Assembly (NCBI GenBank): GCA_905234855.1
Contig: CAJOIU010000004.1
Span: 1 to 64,000 of the forward strand
Source: an uncultured Oscillospiraceae bacterium
GTDB lineage: Bacteria > Bacillota > Clostridia > Oscillospirales > Oscillospiraceae
Reading direction: 5' to 3'
DNA length: 64,000 nt
Below, piece after piece: positions 27,865 to 37,325 of the stretch (its first letter is position 1; every line of letters begins with the position of its first letter). Both the position numbers and the translations under genes were made by a program. The notes beneath the pieces are model-generated. The model was not told the DNA's origin, ran no database searches, and saw nothing but the letters and a program-made list of their open reading frames with translations.

Positions 27865-29394
27865 TCAAACCTCCTTTTTTGTGGCGGCGCAGAGCTTGTT
27901 CACGGCGCTGATATAGGCCACAATGGAGGCCTCGATCACGTCGGTGGAAAGTCCCTTGCCGGTGTATGTCCTGCCGCCGGCGACGAGCTTCACAGTGACG
28001 TCGCCCAGCGTGTCCTTGCCCTCGGAAATGGAGTGGATGTTGTAGATATCGAAGGTATGCTCCACGGGCTTCACGATCTTGTCGATGGCGTTGAAGGCCG
28101 CGTCAATGGGGCCGTCACCGAGGCATACGTCCTCAAACTTTTCGCCGTTCTTTTCAAGGCTGACGGTGCAGGTGGCGGTGGTGAAGTTGGAGGTGTGAAC
28201 GGCAAACCAGTCGAGCTTGTAGCCGTTCTGCACATCCACGTCCGCCACGGCGCGATGCTCCGCAATGGCTTCCAAGTCGGCGTCGGTCACGGTCTTTTTC
28301 TTATCACACAAAACCTTGAATTCCTCAAAGCAGGCCACGAGCTCCTCCTTGGAGAGGGTGTAGCCGAGCTGCCGCAGCCGATCCTCCACGGCGTGCTTGC
28401 CGGAGTGCTTGCCGAGGACGATATTGTTCGTCTGGATACCGAGGGATTCAGGTGTGAGGATCTCGTAGGTCTGCTTATTGGCCAGCACGCCGTGCTGATG
28501 GATGCCCGCCTCATGGGCAAAAGCGTTGCGGCCGACGATGGGCTTGTTGAGCGGTGCGCTCTGGCCGATGATGTTGTATACGGTACGGCTGGCGCGGGAG
28601 ATCTGCGTCGTGTCGATGCGGGCGGAAAAGGGATACACCGTGGGGCGGGTGTGCATGGCCATGACGACCTCCTCCAGCGCGGTATTTCCCGCCCGCTCGC
28701 CGAGACCGTTCACAGTGCATTCGATCTGCCGCGCGCCGCCCAGAACGCCCGCGAGGGAGTTTGCTGTGGCGAGGCCGAGATCGTTGTGGCAATGGACGGA
28801 GAAAATGGCCTTGTCGCTGTCGGGAACGTTTTTGCGCAGGTACTCGATGAGCTCCCGCATCTCGGCCGGGGTGGTATAGCCCACGGTGTCGGGGATGTTC
28901 ACAGTGGTGGCGCCGGCGCGGATGGCGGCGTCCACGATCTTCACGAGGAAATCCCAGTCGCTGCGGGTGGCGTCCTCGGCGGAAAACTCGATGTTCGAGC
29001 AGTATTTCTTTGCATGGGCGGTCATGGAGGAAACGGAGGCAAGAACCTCTTCCGGCGTCATTTTGAGCTTAAACTCCATGTGCAGGGGGCTCGTGGCGAT
29101 GAAAAGATGGATGCGGGGATCTGCGGCCATTTTCACCGCCTCCCATGCCGTGTCGATGTCCTTGACGTTTGCCCGAGCCAGTGAGGCCACGGAGCAGTCC
29201 CGCACCGTTTTGGCGATGGTGCTGACGGACTCGAAGTCGCCGGGGGAGGAGATGGCGAAGCCTGCCTCAATGACGTCGACCTTCATCTTTTCCAAGCATT
29301 TGGCGACCTCGATCTTTTCCTTGAGGTTCATGGAGCAGCCGGGAGACTGCTCGCCGTCGCGGAGGGTGGTGTCGAAAATTACGATCTGATCCAT
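27865..29394 (-). CDS. leuA: 2-isopropylmalate synthase
   Basis: [44 protein letters not shown]. Confidence 0.97.
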   Translation of the reverse strand: MDQIVIFDTTLRDGEQSPGCSMNLKEKIEVAKCLEKMKVDVIEAGFAISSPGDFESVSTIAKTVRDCSVASLARANVKDIDTAWEAVKMAADPRIHLFIATSPLHMEFKLKMTPEEVLASVSSMTAHAKKYCSNIEFSAEDATRSDWDFLVKIVDAAIRAGATTVNIPDTVGYTTPAEMRELIEYLRKNVPDSDKAIFSVHCHNDLGLATANSLAGVLGGARQIECTVNGLGERAGNTALEEVVMAMHTRPTVYPFSARIDTTQISRASRTVYNIIGQSAPLNKPIVGRNAFAHEAGIHQHGVLANKQTYEILTPESLGIQTNNIVLGKHSGKHAVEDRLRQLGYTLSKEELVACFEEFKVLCDKKKTVTDADLEAIAEHRAVADVDVQNGYKLDWFAVHTSNFTTATCTVSLEKNGEKFEDVCLGDGPIDAAFNAIDKIVKPVEHTFDIYNIHSISEGKDTLGDVTVKLVAGGRTYTGKGLSTDVIEASIVAYISAVNKLCAATKKEV

Positions 29395-29466
29395 TTGGCT
29401 GATACCGTTCCTTTCCGTCCTTGGATGGTTTTTTCTGTATGATCGCAGGCCATCGGCGTTGATATG

Positions 29467-29503
29467 AAAAAACCGTATGGCCCGAAAAGTCAGACCATAC
29501 GGT
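29467..29503 (-). terminator. Attenuator terminator upstream of leuA
   Basis: Minus strand ACCGTATGG...CCATACGGT followed by TTTTTT. Confidence 0.85.
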
Positions 29504-29542
29504 GTGATCCTGCCTGCTTTGCCGATATCGTTACCGGCGTTT

Positions 29543-29632
29543 TCAGCATCCCGTGCTCAGAGCATGACTTTTCGCGCTATTATCACGACCCCACAGTCGA
29601 ATAATAACGCTAAGTAGAAGGATAATGCTCAC
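29543..29632 (-). CDS. Branched-chain amino acid leader peptide (attenuation), 29 aa
   Basis: GTG-started MSIILLLSVIIRLWGRDNSAKSHALSTGC*; 9 of residues 3-13 are I/L/V, upstream of a terminator hairpin and leuA. No strong SD seen. Confidence 0.75.
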   Translation of the reverse strand: MSIILLLSVIIRLWGRDNSAKSHALSTGC

Positions 29633-29678
29633 AAAAGCGAAAACCACGGTGCTACCTCGTCTTGCAGTAGTTGAAAAG

Positions 29679-29707
29679 ACTTTATCACATCACATCGAAG
29701 CTGTCAA
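29679..29707 (-). promoter_or_regulatory. Promoter of leu/ilv operon
   Basis: Minus strand TTGACA, about 17 nt, TAAAGT. Confidence 0.6.
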
Positions 29708-29821
29708 GTATTTTCATTATAATATGTATGTTAAAGAATACACATTGTTCGGTCTGTGCAAACAGCGAAAGAAGTGCTATAATAGCACCCGTTGAGAAAG
29801 AGAAGGGATCAGATTCATACG

Positions 29822-30601
29822 ATGTGGAAATATTTCGGCGTTTTTTGTAATGTGCTGACCGTTCTGCTGGGCGGGTCGCTGGGGCTTTTGCTCCGTGCTC
29901 GGGCGAAGCGGGCGGCGGCCGCCCCAACGGGGGGCGCTTCTGCGCTTCCGCCGCGGGAGAAGCTGCCGGAGGTGATGATGGTCTGCCTCGGCTTTTGCAC
30001 CATATTCGCCGCCGCCTCGGGACTCATGGGTGTGGAGGACGGCGTGCAGGCGCTGATCTGCGTGGGATCGATGGCGGTCGGCGTCCTCATCGGATGGGCG
30101 CTGCGGATCGACGACCGGCTGAATCGGTTGGGCGATACTTTTTTGGAACGGTTTGCCAAGGACGGAGCCTCCGGACGGAGTAATCCTGCCGAGGGTGTGG
30201 TGACGGCGACCCTGCTGTTCTGCATCGGCTCCATGACGTTTCTCGGCTCCTTCGAGAGCGCGGCCAATCCCGCCGGAGCGCTCGACTTGAACTGCCACAC
30301 GACGCTGCTTATCAAATCCATGCTGGATTTCGTCTCTTCCACCTGCCTGGCCGTGACGTTCGGCGCATCGGTGCTGGCCTCCGCCGCATGTGTGCTGGTG
30401 TTTCAAGGACTGCTCGTTCTGCTGGCCTCGTCGATCCAGCCGTTTCTGGAGCAGATTGCCGTCATGCCGATCATCGGCTGCGTAGGGTCGCTGATCCTGC
30501 TGGCGATCGCCCTCAATCTGCTTGGCATCAAAAAGATCAAGACCGCGGACTATCTTCCGGCGCTGTTTCTGCCGATCCTCATTTGCTGGCTGATCTCCTG
30601 A
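29822..30601 (+). CDS. DUF554 family membrane protein
   Basis: Hydrophobic protein with GGSLGLLLR, GVEDGVQALICVGSMAVGVLIGW, CIGSMTFLGS. Confidence 0.8.
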   Translation: MWKYFGVFCNVLTVLLGGSLGLLLRARAKRAAAAPTGGASALPPREKLPEVMMVCLGFCTIFAAASGLMGVEDGVQALICVGSMAVGVLIGWALRIDDRLNRLGDTFLERFAKDGASGRSNPAEGVVTATLLFCIGSMTFLGSFESAANPAGALDLNCHTTLLIKSMLDFVSSTCLAVTFGASVLASAACVLVFQGLLVLLASSIQPFLEQIAVMPIIGCVGSLILLAIALNLLGIKKIKTADYLPALFLPILICWLIS

Positions 30602-30644
30602 AATCTTCGGGAAAAAGAGGAAAAGTGCGGATTTGCGGTTGAAG

Positions 30645-30656
30645 TTCCCGCGGGAA
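30645..30656. promoter_or_regulatory. Palindrome ttcccgcgggaa in promoter spacer
   Basis: Perfect 12-nt palindrome immediately after TTGAAG and before TTTAAT/TAATAT. Confidence 0.45.
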
Positions 30657-30720
30657 TGTGATTTAATATAAGTTGTTCAAATTCTTTATGTATTTCTGAT
30701 CCGAAACAGGAGTGTACGAT

Positions 30721-31584
30721 ATGGGCAGAGTTGACGGAAAACGCATTAAAAACGAGGTGCCGATGTATCTGCTGGCGCCCCAGTTCATGACCCAGCGGAA
30801 CGACGCGATGAACATGACGACGGTGGACATCCCCATCGAGCCGCTGCGCAAGTATATGAATGCCAAGCGCAAGGAAGGGCATCACATCAGCCATATGGCA
30901 CTCATCATGTGCGCCTATGCGCATCTGGTGGGGGAGTATCCCTCCATCAACCGATTCATCGCCAACAAGCGCGTGTATGAGCATAACGACTTCTCCGTGG
31001 CGCTGGTGGTGCTGCGTCCCGGCAACACCGGCAACGACGATACCATGGCGAAGCTCTATTTCACGCCGGAGGACACCATTTTTGACGTGCAGCGGAAGAT
31101 CGACGAATACATTGAGGTGAACACCACCGGCGCGGATGAGGACAGCAACGCGCTGGATAAGTGGATGGGCATCCTCTGCTCGCTGGGCGGTCTGCTGGAT
31201 TTTGCGGGCTGGCTGCTGCGGCTCCTCGACCGGCATGGCTGGCTGCCGCGGGCGCTGGTGGACGCCAGTCCCTTCCACGCGAGCCTGCTCATCACGAACC
31301 TCGCCAGCATCCGCACGAACCATATCTATCACCATGTCTATAATTTCGGCACTACCTCCGTCTCCATCGCCATGGGCAACATGCGCGAGGTGCCGAAGCG
31401 CGGGCGTGACGGAGGCGTGGAGCTGGTGCGCTGTATCCCCCTCGGCGTCGTGATGGACGAGCGCATCGCCTCCGGCCATTATCTGGCGCTGGCCTTCGCC
31501 CGCATGAAGGATATGCTGGCTCACCCTGAGCAGCTCGAGCAGCCCGGCACGCGCGTCGCTGCGCTTCAGGGGCAGGGACGATAA
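30721..31584 (+). CDS. Standalone CAT/E2-like (2-oxoacid dehydrogenase acyltransferase fold) protein
   Basis: HHISHMALIMCAYAHLVGEYPSINRFI and GVVMDERIASGHYLALAFARMKDML resemble the E2/CAT catalytic domain without a lipoyl domain. Confidence 0.65.
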   Translation: MGRVDGKRIKNEVPMYLLAPQFMTQRNDAMNMTTVDIPIEPLRKYMNAKRKEGHHISHMALIMCAYAHLVGEYPSINRFIANKRVYEHNDFSVALVVLRPGNTGNDDTMAKLYFTPEDTIFDVQRKIDEYIEVNTTGADEDSNALDKWMGILCSLGGLLDFAGWLLRLLDRHGWLPRALVDASPFHASLLITNLASIRTNHIYHHVYNFGTTSVSIAMGNMREVPKRGRDGGVELVRCIPLGVVMDERIASGHYLALAFARMKDMLAHPEQLEQPGTRVAALQGQGR

Positions 31585-31593
31585 CAAATAAAA

Positions 31594-31634
31594 AGATATC
31601 GCCGGAGACTGCGCGCCTCCGGCGATATCTTATT
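31594..31634. terminator. Bidirectional terminator
   Basis: agatatcgccggag...ctccggcgatatct stem between convergent genes. Confidence 0.8.
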
Positions 31635-32163
31635 TGCCTTCCACATAATCGAGCAGCGCCTCCGGCGCGGAAAAAACGCCGAGACATGTCCACAGATCCC
31701 GGGTAATGAAGGACTGAGCCTCCATCTTCCGCAGAAATACCAGCAGCTCGTCGTAGTAACCGCCGATGCTAAAGATCGCCACGGGCTTATTGTGCCGTGC
31801 CAGCGAGCGCAGCGTCAGCACCTCGAAGAACTCGTCCAGCGTGCCGATGCCTCCGGGCGCGATGATGAAGCCGTCGGAGCGATCCTCCATGATGCCCTTT
31901 CGCTCGTCCATCGTCTCGGTGAAGATCAGCTCGTCGCAGTCCGTCAGGACGCCGGGCTGATCGAAAAACCTCGGCGCAACGCCGACGATGCGGCCGCCAT
32001 GCCGCCGCATCCCCCGGGCTGCCGCGCCCATCATGCCGGTTGCTCCGCCGCCGAATACGAGGGTATGACCCCGCTGTGCCATGGCCTCGCCCAGCGCCTC
32101 GGTTTGTTTTATGTAAACCTTTGGCACGGTATCGCTTGCCGCGCCGAACAGACAGAGATTCAT
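31630..32163 (-). CDS. LOG family protein (TIGR00730/lysine-decarboxylase-like Rossmann)
   Basis: LVFGGGATGMMGAAARG, APGGIGTLDEFFEVLT. Start trimmed to MNLCLFG. Confidence 0.9.
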   Translation of the reverse strand: MNLCLFGAASDTVPKVYIKQTEALGEAMAQRGHTLVFGGGATGMMGAAARGMRRHGGRIVGVAPRFFDQPGVLTDCDELIFTETMDERKGIMEDRSDGFIIAPGGIGTLDEFFEVLTLRSLARHNKPVAIFSIGGYYDELLVFLRKMEAQSFITRDLWTCLGVFSAPEALLDYVEGK

Positions 32164-32177
32164 GGGGATTCCTCCTG

Positions 32178-32939
32178 TTATACCCAGAAGATATCCGGCT
32201 CCGGGCGGGTGGGGATGTTGGGGAAGCGCACGCCGTCGGGGATGCCCACCATCATGCAGCATTGCATCGAGCAGCCGTCGGGGATGCCCAGCATGGCCTT
32301 CAGCTCCGGGCAATGTCCCGTGATCTGGCGAAGATACCCGCCCCAGCAGGTGCCGAGGCCACGGCTTACGAGCAGCAGCTCCGCCGTCTCCATGGCGATA
32401 GCGGCGTCCACGCAGGGATTCAGGCAGTCGTCCGGGGACCAGCCGATGAGGATGACCGGGGCGTTGCCGGTGAGCAGGTCGAACCCCTTGGCCGCAAACC
32501 GCACCAGCTCCGGCGCTTCGCCGGTTTCCTCGCAATGACGCAGGGCGAGCTCCCGCACGGCGGCGGTGCGCTCCATGCCGTAGACCACCGTCCAGCGGTT
32601 GGCGTGCTGGTTTTTGCCGCTGGGGGCATAGCCCGCCCGCTGCAGCGCCCATTCGATGATTGCCCGATCCGGCGCTTCGGTTTTGAATCGCCGCACCGAG
32701 CGGCGCGAAACGATCACGCGCTCCAGCGCATCCTCCGGCGGATCAATGATCGCCGGCGCGCCGTTATCCAAAACCGCCTGCCGCGGGCAGACGGCGGCGC
32801 ATTGTAGGCAGCCCATGCAGGCGCCCCGACCCGTGGCGGCCGGGCCTTCGTCCGTCATACGCAGATGCCCCATGGAGCAGGTCTTTACGCATTTCCCGCA
32901 GCGGACACAGCGTTCGCGGTCAAATGTTATGTTAACCAT
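32178..32939 (-). CDS. Nitroreductase with N-terminal 4Fe-4S ferredoxin domain
   Basis: CVRCGKCVKTC and CMGCLQCAAVCP; RRSVRRFKTEAPDRAIIEWALQRAGYAPSGKNQ. Confidence 0.9.
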   Translation of the reverse strand: MVNITFDRERCVRCGKCVKTCSMGHLRMTDEGPAATGRGACMGCLQCAAVCPRQAVLDNGAPAIIDPPEDALERVIVSRRSVRRFKTEAPDRAIIEWALQRAGYAPSGKNQHANRWTVVYGMERTAAVRELALRHCEETGEAPELVRFAAKGFDLLTGNAPVILIGWSPDDCLNPCVDAAIAMETAELLLVSRGLGTCWGGYLRQITGHCPELKAMLGIPDGCSMQCCMMVGIPDGVRFPNIPTRPEPDIFWV

Positions 32940-33053
32940 AGCAAACAGTTCTCCCTTTGTTTTGCAGACACGATGGAAATATTATAGCAAAGCTGGCATT
33001 TATTTGCAAATACTGGTACAATAGGAAAAAACAATGGCAGGAGGCAGAAACGT

Positions 33054-34460
33054 ATGGGATATAAGCAGCAGATCACGGACTGGATGCAGGCGCACAGGGA
33101 AGAACTGATCGAGGATCTGAAGCGGCTTTGCCGCATTCGCAGCGTGATGGGCGAGGCGCGGGAGAACGCGCCCTACGGCGAGGGTCCCGCCAAGGCGCTG
33201 GCGGAGGCCATGGAGCTTTGCGCTGGCTATGGCTTTGCGGTGGAAAACCACGGCTGGCGGGTGATGACCGCCGACCTCGGCGCTCCGGAAGGGCGAGCTC
33301 TCGATATGCTTGCGCATCTCGACGTGGTGGGCGAGGGAGACGGCTGGGACACCGATCCCTATGAGCCGACGATCAAGGATGACGGGTATATCTATGGCCG
33401 CGGCGTATCGGACGATAAGGGTGGCGCGGTGGCGGCGCTGTATGGCATGCGATGCGTGAAGGAGCTGGGGCTTCCGCTGAAGCGCGGCTGCCGGCTCATC
33501 CTCGGCACGGATGAGGAGTCCGGCTCCAGTGATATCGAATATTACTACAAGCGCGAAAAGCCCGCGCCGAATACCTTCTCGCCGGACGCAGAATTTCCCG
33601 TATGCAACGCGGAGAAGGGTATGTATCGCCTGCGCTTCCGCAAGAGCTGGGCGGAGGAAACGGCGCTGCCCCGGGTGGCGTCGCTCTCCGGCGGCTTCCG
33701 GGTGAACGTGGTGCCGACGGAGGCCGGCGCCGTGATCGCAGGGATGGAGCCGATGCACCTCATGGCGGGCGCTGCGCCGCTCTGTGCGGAGCTGGGAGCC
33801 TCGTGCCGGGTGGAGGAAACGCCCGAGGGCGCCCGGCTCACTGTGGTAGGCAAGGGCTGCCATGCCGCCTCGCCGGAGCTGGGCTTAAACGGCAATACCG
33901 TGCTGATCCGCGTTTTGACCGAGCTGCCGTTGGCGGAATGCGCCTCCACCCGGGCGCTGCGGGAGCTCGACCGTCTGCTGCCCCACGGCGACTTCTTGGG
34001 CAAGGCTCTCGGTATCGCCCAGAAGGACGCGCCTACGGGGGAGCTCACCTGCTCCTTCACCCAGATCGACTTCACCGAAACAGGACTGGAGGGGATTTGT
34101 GACTGCCGCGTGCCCCTGTGCGCCACGGCGGAAAACTGTAAGGACGTGGCGGACGCGGCGCTGTCGGCCTGCGGCTTCGAGACGGCGGGCATGATGATCC
34201 CGCCTCACTATACGCCGGAGGATTCGGCGTTTATCCGCACGCTGCTTGCATGCTATGAGGATTTCACCGGCCGGAAGGGCGAGTGCTATTCCATGGGCGG
34301 CGGGACGTATGTCCACGATATCCCCGGGGGCGTGGCCTTCGGCATCGGGATGCCGGGGGTGGACGTGCGGATGCACGGCGCGAACGAGCGCTATCCCGTA
34401 GAGGATCTATTCACCTCGGCGATGATTTTTGCTGCCTCCATCGCGGCTCTCTGCGGCTGA
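33054..34460 (+). CDS. M20 family dipeptidase (PepV-like)
   Basis: LAHLDVVGEGDGW, GRGVSDDKGGAVAALY, GTDEESGSSDI. Confidence 0.9.
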   Translation: MGYKQQITDWMQAHREELIEDLKRLCRIRSVMGEARENAPYGEGPAKALAEAMELCAGYGFAVENHGWRVMTADLGAPEGRALDMLAHLDVVGEGDGWDTDPYEPTIKDDGYIYGRGVSDDKGGAVAALYGMRCVKELGLPLKRGCRLILGTDEESGSSDIEYYYKREKPAPNTFSPDAEFPVCNAEKGMYRLRFRKSWAEETALPRVASLSGGFRVNVVPTEAGAVIAGMEPMHLMAGAAPLCAELGASCRVEETPEGARLTVVGKGCHAASPELGLNGNTVLIRVLTELPLAECASTRALRELDRLLPHGDFLGKALGIAQKDAPTGELTCSFTQIDFTETGLEGICDCRVPLCATAENCKDVADAALSACGFETAGMMIPPHYTPEDSAFIRTLLACYEDFTGRKGECYSMGGGTYVHDIPGGVAFGIGMPGVDVRMHGANERYPVEDLFTSAMIFAASIAALCG

Positions 34461-34469
34461 AGCGTCGGA

Positions 34470-35795
34470 ATGATCGCGATACCGGCGCATGTGCGCGAGG
34501 TGCTGGAACGGCTGTGGGAGGCGGGCTTCGAGGCCTATCCCGTAGGCGGCTGCGTGCGGGATGTGCTTCTGGGAAAAACGCCGCAGGATTGGGATATCTG
34601 CACCGCCGCCCGACCCGAGCAGACGCGGGCGGTGTTTGCTGATCGCCGTGTGATCGAAACGGGGATGAAGCACGGCACCGTCACGGTGATTACCGACGGC
34701 CGGCCGGTGGAGATCACTACCTTCCGGGTGGAGGCGGACTATGGCGACCGGCGGCATCCGGACAGCGTGGCGTTCGTGCAAAGCCTGCGGGAGGATCTTG
34801 CCCGGCGGGATTTCACCGTGAATGCCATGGCCTTCGATGCGGACGGCGGGGTGATCGACCCCTTCGGCGGACAGGAGGATCTTGCCCGCGGCGTGATCCG
34901 CTGCGTGGGCGAACCGGAAGAGCGCTTCCGTGAGGACGCGCTGCGCATCCTGCGAGGTCTGCGCTTCGCCGCGAGGCTTGACTTTCGCATCGAGGAAAGG
35001 ACCGCGGAGGCTTTGCGCGACAACCGGGCGCTGCTGAACGATATCTCCCGGGAACGGTTTTTCTCGGAGCTGAAGGGACTTTTATGCGGCACCGGCGCGG
35101 GAGAGGTGCTGCGGGCGTTTCCCGAGGTGATCTTCACCGTGATCCCGGAGCTCGCGGCGGAATATGGCTTCGAGCAGAACAGTCCCCACCATATCCACGA
35201 TATCTGGACGCATACGACCATGGCGGTGGACGCCATCGCACCCGAACCTGCCCTGCGGCTCACCATGCTGCTGCACGACGTGGGCAAGCCGGAAAAATAC
35301 TTCACGGACGAAAACGATGTCGGCCACTTCTACGGTCACGCGGAGGCGGGCGCCGTAAAGGCCGACGCGATCCTGCGCCGTCTGCGGTGCGACAACGATA
35401 CACGGGAAGCGGTCACGCTGCGCATCCGATATCACGATATCGAGCCGCCGCAGACGAAAAAGGGCGTGCGCCGCCTCGTGGTGAAGCTTGGTGAGCCGAC
35501 GGTGCGCGATCTGATCGCCTGCTGGAAAGCGGATTCCGCTGACCGCGCCGCACCTGTTCGGAAGAGGAATCTGGCGTTCATCGGCGTGACCGAAGGATTG
35601 CTGGACGAGTTGATGGCGCAGGAGAGCTGTTTTTCACTCCGTGATCTCGCCGTGGACGGAAGCGACATGCTGGAGCTGGGGATGGAACCCGGCCCGGCGC
35701 TGGGCGATACGCTTCGGGAGCTTTTTCGGATGGTAACGGAGGAGGGGGTCCCGAATGAAAAGGAGACGCTCCTCCGCTATGTAAAAAAGCCGTAA
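34470..35795 (+). CDS. cca: CCA tRNA nucleotidyltransferase with HD domain
   Basis: YPVGGCVRDVLLGKTPQDWDICT, RRDFTVNAMAFD, RILRGLRFAARL, HDVGKPEKYF. Confidence 0.92.
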   Translation: MIAIPAHVREVLERLWEAGFEAYPVGGCVRDVLLGKTPQDWDICTAARPEQTRAVFADRRVIETGMKHGTVTVITDGRPVEITTFRVEADYGDRRHPDSVAFVQSLREDLARRDFTVNAMAFDADGGVIDPFGGQEDLARGVIRCVGEPEERFREDALRILRGLRFAARLDFRIEERTAEALRDNRALLNDISRERFFSELKGLLCGTGAGEVLRAFPEVIFTVIPELAAEYGFEQNSPHHIHDIWTHTTMAVDAIAPEPALRLTMLLHDVGKPEKYFTDENDVGHFYGHAEAGAVKADAILRRLRCDNDTREAVTLRIRYHDIEPPQTKKGVRRLVVKLGEPTVRDLIACWKADSADRAAPVRKRNLAFIGVTEGLLDELMAQESCFSLRDLAVDGSDMLELGMEPGPALGDTLRELFRMVTEEGVPNEKETLLRYVKKP

Positions 35796-35798
35796 GAA

Positions 35799-35820
35799 AT
35801 GCATAAATTTATTTATGCAT
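35799..35820. promoter_or_regulatory. Perfect palindrome ATGCATAAAT-TT-ATTTATGCAT upstream of degV
   Basis: 10-2-10 inverted repeat between cca and degV. Confidence 0.5.
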
Positions 35821-35907
35821 AGATTGCGTTTTATAGGTTGGTATATTAGAATATCATATAATGTAAATTATCCATCAAAGCAGAAATAGAGAGGAATACT
35901 GGAAAAC

Positions 35908-36753
35908 ATGAAAATCAAGATCACGGCGGACAGTACCTGCGACCTTAGTCGGGAGCTGATCGAGCAGAACGACATCACCATTACGCCTCTCACCGTGACC
36001 TGTGACGGCAAAAGCTACCTCGACGGGGTGGAGATCGATCCCGAGACAATGTTCGAGATCACCGAGTCTACCGGCGGCATCGCAGCGACGGCGGCGGTGA
36101 ACATCCATGCATATACGGATACGTTTTCCGAGCTGCTGAAGGAATACGATGCCATTGTGCATTTCACGATCAGCAGCGCTATGTCCGCCTGCTACCAAAA
36201 CGCCTGCATCGCGGCGGAGGAGCTGGGGAACGTCTATGTCGTGGACAGCCAGAACCTTTCCACGGGCATCGGTCATCTCGTGCTGGATGCCTGCGAGCTC
36301 GCGCGGGAGGGAATTTCGGCGGAGGATATCAAAAAAACGCTGGACGAGCGCAAAAAGAAGCTGGACGTCAGCTTCGTCCTCTCTACGCTGGAATATCTGC
36401 GCCGCGGCGGGCGTTGCACGACGGTGGCGGCGCTTGGCGCGAACCTGCTGAAGCTGCGTCCGTGCATCGGCGTGTCGAACGGCACGATGGGCGTCGGGAA
36501 GAAATACCGCGGCAACATCCGGGACTGCCTCGTGCAGTATGTAAAAGATAAGCTTTCGGCGCCGGAAACGGTGGATCCCCGCAGGGTTTTCATCACCGAT
36601 TCGGGCTTCGATGAGGAGACCCGGAGTATCGTGGAGAAGGCTGTGCGGGAGTGCGTACCCTTCGAGGAAGTTATACATACCCGCGCCGGCTGCACCGTTT
36701 CCTGCCATTGCGGACCGGGCTGCTTGGGCATTTTATTCTATCGAAAAGCGTAA
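35908..36753 (+). CDS. DegV family fatty-acid-binding protein
   Basis: ITADSTCDLSRELIEQNDITITPLTVTCDGKSYLDG; HFTISSAMSACYQNA. Confidence 0.92.
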   Translation: MKIKITADSTCDLSRELIEQNDITITPLTVTCDGKSYLDGVEIDPETMFEITESTGGIAATAAVNIHAYTDTFSELLKEYDAIVHFTISSAMSACYQNACIAAEELGNVYVVDSQNLSTGIGHLVLDACELAREGISAEDIKKTLDERKKKLDVSFVLSTLEYLRRGGRCTTVAALGANLLKLRPCIGVSNGTMGVGKKYRGNIRDCLVQYVKDKLSAPETVDPRRVFITDSGFDEETRSIVEKAVRECVPFEEVIHTRAGCTVSCHCGPGCLGILFYRKA

Positions 36754-36936
36754 TTATTGATAAAAAATCCGTGGTTGGGGCAGAAAAACCTAACAAATAT
36801 TTTGTTTTTGATGGAAAATTAATAATTTGTTCACAATTTCTATGTTTATAGTTATTGCATTATGTAAAAATTTGGATTACAATGCTTTTGGTCTTTAATG
36901 ACATTGCGATAGGTATAACGATAGGGGGTGTATGGA

Positions 36937-37272
36937 ATGTCAAGACCAAAGGGAAGTAAAAACAAGAAAACGCTGCTCAATGAGGCTCGCTTGGGAGAGA
37001 GGATCGCTGAGCAGAAGGCTCTGAAAAAGAAGCTGGATGCTGAGGAAAAAAAGCTGATGGCTTCCATGGAGGAATTGAAGGAGCAGCTTAAAACCAAGCG
37101 TAAGGAGCTTCGCGCCGCGGAAAAGCTGATCGCCTCGCTGGAGAACCAGAAGGAGCAGGCCGATGCGATCGCGGTTGCCGTTGCGCAGAAGAAGGAGATC
37201 GAAAAGGTCGTCTCTTCGCTGGTGAGCAGCGGGCACTCCGCCGATGAAATTCTGGGAATGCTGAAGAAATAA
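36937..37272 (+). CDS. Small basic coiled-coil protein
   Basis: MSRPKGSKNKKT N-terminus (AT-hook-like RPKGSKNKK) followed by heptad-rich E/K helix. Confidence 0.6.
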   Translation: MSRPKGSKNKKTLLNEARLGERIAEQKALKKKLDAEEKKLMASMEELKEQLKTKRKELRAAEKLIASLENQKEQADAIAVAVAQKKEIEKVVSSLVSSGHSADEILGMLKK

Positions 37273-37282
37273 TCCAAAATAG

Positions 37283-37318
37283 CGTGGAACCCCCGCCGGG
37301 TTGGCGGGGGTTCCTTTA
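37283..37318. terminator. Bidirectional terminator
   Basis: ggaacccccgcc-gggtt-ggcgggggttcc, T tract. Confidence 0.85.
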
Positions 37319-37325
37319 TTTTCCA

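Noticed and set aside
29640-29672. T-box-like sequence (AGGTAGCACCGTGG) upstream of leuA
   Set aside because: It sits near the predicted transcription start, far from the terminator, with no room for Stem I; the BCAA leader peptide explains the region better.
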